NCBI GenBank assembly: GCA_030150315.1
Contig: JASLGB010000365.1
Coordinates: 1-6,717 of the forward strand
From: Dokdonella sp.
Lineage (GTDB): Bacteria > Pseudomonadota > Gammaproteobacteria > Xanthomonadales > Rhodanobacteraceae
Direction: 5' to 3'
DNA: 6,717 nt
The position numbers were made by a program, and so were the translations under genes. A model generated the notes under the pieces. It was not told the origin of the DNA. It did no database searches and saw nothing but the letters and a program-made list of their open reading frames with translations. Below, in pieces: positions 5,701-6,717 of the stretch; positions within the stretch are counted from its first letter, which is position 1, and each line of letters opens with the position of its first letter.

Positions 5701-6717
5701 GATTCGGCCAGCTCCTTCACACTGGTGGCGCCGCCCTTGGCTGCGATGAAATACGCATCGGCGACGCGCTGCGCACTGGACGCTTCCAGTCCGTAGGCCT
5801 TCAGCACCGACACCAGACCCGTGGTGGCCGTGCCCAGGTCGGTCACACCGCCGATGGCCAGCTTGTTGCTGGTGTCCAGAATCACGGCGGCGTCGGCGGC
5901 GTCTTCGTAGCCGGCAGAGAGCACGTCGTAGAACGCCTGCGCCTGCGTGGCGGCATTGCCACCGAACTCGGCCGCCAATGCGCGCACGTCCTCCGTCACC
6001 TTCGGAATGCCGGAATCGTCATCGAGCAGGGTGTTGATCTGCGCGATGCGCGTACTGAAGTCCGAGGCTGCCGCCGCAGAGGATTTCAGCACGCGGGTAA
6101 CCCCGACCAAGCCGGCTCCCGCGGCAATCACGCTGCCCTTCACCCGCTCGAGCGCGGCGGACCAGCCATTGGTCTCACCCTGCAGCTCGCGTATACGCTC
6201 GACCATGCGAGCGTTGGCCTGACCCAGCGCCTGCTCGGACAGCGTTCCGGAGTCAGCCAACTGCTGGTAGGCCTGCCGCACCTCTTGGATTTCACGCGCG
6301 ATGTCAACAAAAGGCCGCGTGCCAAGACGCTGGTGCGCAGCCGCGAGGCGATCGGCCGAAGCCTGCGCGGCATCGGCGGCGGCGCGCTCAGCGGCCGCCC
6401 GTTCGGCAGCCGCTTCGGCGGCCAGGCGAGCGGCGTCCTGCTCTGCCGCGGCCGCGGCCTCGGCCGCGACGCGCTGATCGTCCAGTCCCTTCGACAGAGC
6501 CTGGATACCAGCTACAGCCGCCTCGGATCGCTTGCCCAGCTCGGCTTGCGCCGCACCGAGCTGCGTGCTGGAAAGTCCGGCCTCGCGCAGGGTGTCGCGC
6601 AGCGATTCCAGCGTCGGCCGCAGCCTTTCCTGCGCGGCAGCGGCGCGCTGCACGCCGCCGCGCGCCGCGTCCAGTTCGCGCGTATACCCGCGCTGGGCCT
6701 GCTCGGCTTCCTTTACC
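2793..6717 (-). CDS. Phage tail tape measure protein, TP901 family (5' end outside window)
   Basis: The tape measure protein fills the tail tube lumen, fixes tail length during assembly and is ejected with the DNA at infection. The frame is open from the right edge to a TGA at 2795-2793, giving 1307 residues. The GTG at 6653 is probably internal, because the frame continues upstream as a charged coiled coil. Numbering from that GTG: residues 1-160 are Ala/Glu/Arg-rich coiled coil; about 197-445 match the TP901 tape-measure core (DFSTRIAQINTLL, then FYDVLSAGYEDAADAA, GTATTGLVSVLKAYG, GGATSVKELAESVGQVAP, LTNGGVKTADAV); 507-588 are hydrophobic; 600-1200 are long helices; 1206-1250 are a Gly/Ser-rich linker; and 1251-1286 form a small C-terminal element (ASVIVNAVLLTGD plus a basic helix). 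No lysozyme or peptidase motif is visible. Its stop overlaps the next start, indicating coupled translation. Family recognition is from memory of the motif pattern, not from a search. Confidence 0.94.
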   Translation of the reverse strand, partial: VKEAEQAQRGYTRELDAARGGVQRAAAAQERLRPTLESLRDTLREAGLSSTQLGAAQAELGKRSEAAVAGIQALSKGLDDQRVAAEAAAAAEQDAARLAAEAAAERAAAERAAADAAQASADRLAAAHQRLGTRPFVDIAREIQEVRQAYQQLADSGTLSEQALGQANARMVERIRELQGETNGWSAALERVKGSVIAAGAGLVGVTRVLKSSAAAASDFSTRIAQINTLLDDDSGIPKVTEDVRALAAEFGGNAATQAQAFYDVLSAGYEDAADAAVILDTSNKLAIGGVTDLGTATTGLVSVLKAYGLEASSAQRVADAYFIAAKGGATSVKELAESVGQVAPQAAIAKIPVETLTAAIGALTNGGVKTADAVTQVSSILQAVIKPTDEAAATAKALGIEFSLAAVRSQGLQGFLQSVATATQGNEEALARLMGRVEGLRGALSLTGPLAGDFANILGQMEDAAGATQVAFDKLRDTPAAKMARFQASLEGVQIALGGVVTAGAPVLDSLAALASGFTALPEGVQKSILALVSMVAVLAPLGAIAKSMQASWLLLAATAKGPLVAAIGVVTGVLRGLLTVISALPGSIAIKIALVGAAAAAAGADALADAIYRAAEAGKAAEATQAGFRQEIEEGADRMRAAAANLQAFASVQVLTAQQAATLSEAERDAYETRLAGLQKYLQASVYALEAQKRLGDLTAEESAQLATLKDRLAAAKSGHEALAVGAQAAADAMANKITPAAQLMMRGLEGVGTTGKKTSEELKKVFEGLNLRDVTRMGDVALAIEAIGEKSATAGAVVRESLAGELKRLSGEDLLRFQSAAQAAFLGVGRSGEQAAVVLDSTLAAALDLLKVDAARTGVAFTESGKQAIAAFEAIAQNAQASAGQIQAAFTSALGLVKTREEAEALERTLKSASDAGRLGLAAVDESGRALQRRLREIAATVAPLADEFAALGIKSQRELEAARDTAREAFDAISRGAREGVAEQEEVRRAFMAYAEAARAVVAESDDWKKRQVEASLAVQAAAVGVRDALAQAGESGEDAGEKTSQAFRGAKDAIDQTSGAAAGLRGTAADAASAVDEIGQSASSTNTRLAQTADALGGIVLLSAKQNAEMREALELFNRGSISAAEYAQRVRDALTDVDEELQRQTEAFRRFQDQLDDVNSQIAQMQGDDESTEVLRHERRMRDIQNEADLSFDQQRKLIEAEKRLHELKLENLRAQRREAEGGSGTAGSGLGGGSSSGGQLRGGGASPDSARGTPQESSGSARPSASVIVNAVLLTGDRNALEKLARDIKKETDRIDSRSR
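2800..2805 (-). promoter_or_regulatory. Shine-Dalgarno for the 91-residue gene
   Basis: GAGGAG lies inside the last codons of the tape measure gene, 6 bases before the ATG at 2793 and only 3 bases before an in-frame GTG at 2796. The spacing favours the ATG over the GTG as the start. Confidence 0.8.
2904..3038 (-). other. Gly/Ser-rich flexible linker near the tape measure C-terminus
   Basis: About 45 residues are dominated by Gly and Ser, with scattered Pro and Arg (GGSGTAGSGLGGGSSSGG and onward to SARPS). The linker separates a charged coiled coil (HERRMRDIQNEADLSFDQQR, then EKRLHELKLENLRAQRREAE) from a compact last element of 36 residues. The low complexity is clear in the sequence. A flexible tether or a processing region is a reasonable reading but is not shown. 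Confidence 0.75.
4890..5135 (-). other. Hydrophobic segment of the tape measure protein (candidate membrane-inserting region)
   Basis: About 82 residues (507-588, counted from the GTG at 6653) contain three closely spaced hydrophobic stretches: KSILALVSMVAVLAPLGAI, then GPLVAAIGVVTGVLRGLLTV, then IAIKIALVGAAAAAAGADAL. They sit directly after the TP901 core. Many tape measure proteins carry such hydrophobic runs, which are thought to help form a channel through the host inner membrane during DNA ejection. That role is inferred here from composition only. Confidence 0.6.
5319..6065 (-). other. TP901-type tape measure core domain within the tape measure gene
   Basis: This segment encodes about 250 residues that I recognise as the conserved core of TP901-type tape measure proteins. 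It opens with DFSTRIAQINTLL and contains a run of Ala- and Gly-punctuated helices (FYDVLSAGYEDAADAA, LGTATTGLVSVLKAYG, LAESVGQVAPQAAIAKIPVE, AAIGALTNGGVKTADAVTQV). The downstream part (LQGFLQSVATATQGNEEALARLMG, then EGLRGALSLTG) is the usual continuation. The boundaries are approximate. This is the single best piece of evidence that the window is a phage tail region. Confidence 0.88.

Noticed and set aside
4939..5796. Plus-strand open frame of 285 codons opposite the tape measure core
   Set aside because: It lies wholly antisense to the conserved TP901 core. Its Ala/Ser/Pro/Arg-rich translation is typical of the shadow frame of a GC-rich gene, and it shows no recognisable motif.
6333..6476. 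Low-complexity GC-rich run as a possible DNA repeat
   Set aside because: It is explained by an Ala/Glu/Arg-rich coiled coil (AAEAAAAAEQDAARLAAEAA and onward) in the tape measure; no regular DNA unit is seen.
6651..6653. GTG at 6653 as the true start of the tape measure
   Set aside because: The frame stays open to the right edge and encodes a continuous charged helix (KEAEQAQRGYTRELDAARGG), with no Shine-Dalgarno at suitable spacing. The real start is probably outside the window.
1..6717. CRISPR array, RNA gene, promoter, terminator, insertion sequence or defence gene
   Set aside because: None is visible. The genes are packed with at most 9 bases between them, and no repeat-spacer pattern, hairpin with T-run or transposase motif was found by reading.

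Overview
The window is a stretch of the tail-morphogenesis module of a tailed bacteriophage or prophage, most likely a long-tailed siphophage. The base composition is visibly GC-rich, with G or C favoured in third codon positions. That fits a proteobacterial host such as Burkholderia, Pseudomonas, Xanthomonas or Stenotrophomonas, but the host genus is an inference from composition and protein style only. No bacterial gene, integrase, tRNA or attachment site is visible, so free phage and prophage cannot be told apart.

All three genes lie on the minus strand and read from the right edge towards the left. (1) At 2793-6717 is the tape measure protein. Its N-terminus lies beyond the right edge; 1307 codons are present and the C-terminus is complete. 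(2) At 2518-2793 is a small protein of 91 residues with no recognised family. Its start overlaps the tape measure stop in a TGATG junction. (3) At 1-2508 is a very large protein, open for 836 codons and running off the left edge. It starts 9 bases after the small gene's stop, with its Shine-Dalgarno sequence overlapping that stop codon.

The tight packing shows a single co-transcribed and probably translationally coupled unit. No promoter, terminator, RNA gene, CRISPR array or insertion sequence is visible, and no stretch longer than 9 bases is unassigned. The tape measure sets tail length, and the genes after it in such modules normally encode the tail tip or baseplate. The large protein is therefore best read as a structural protein of the distal tail or tip.

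The most interesting feature is in the C-terminal half of the large protein. Three divergent copies of a short Trp/Tyr/Gly domain (core G-x-x-Y ... GTSG-x-x-EP-x-W ... DG-x-x-x-W) are interleaved with helical, aromatic-rich segments. They look like small surface-binding cassettes inserted into the loops of a helical scaffold. This is ordinary phage accessory biology rather than clear evidence of an undescribed system, but the arrangement deserves a structural look.
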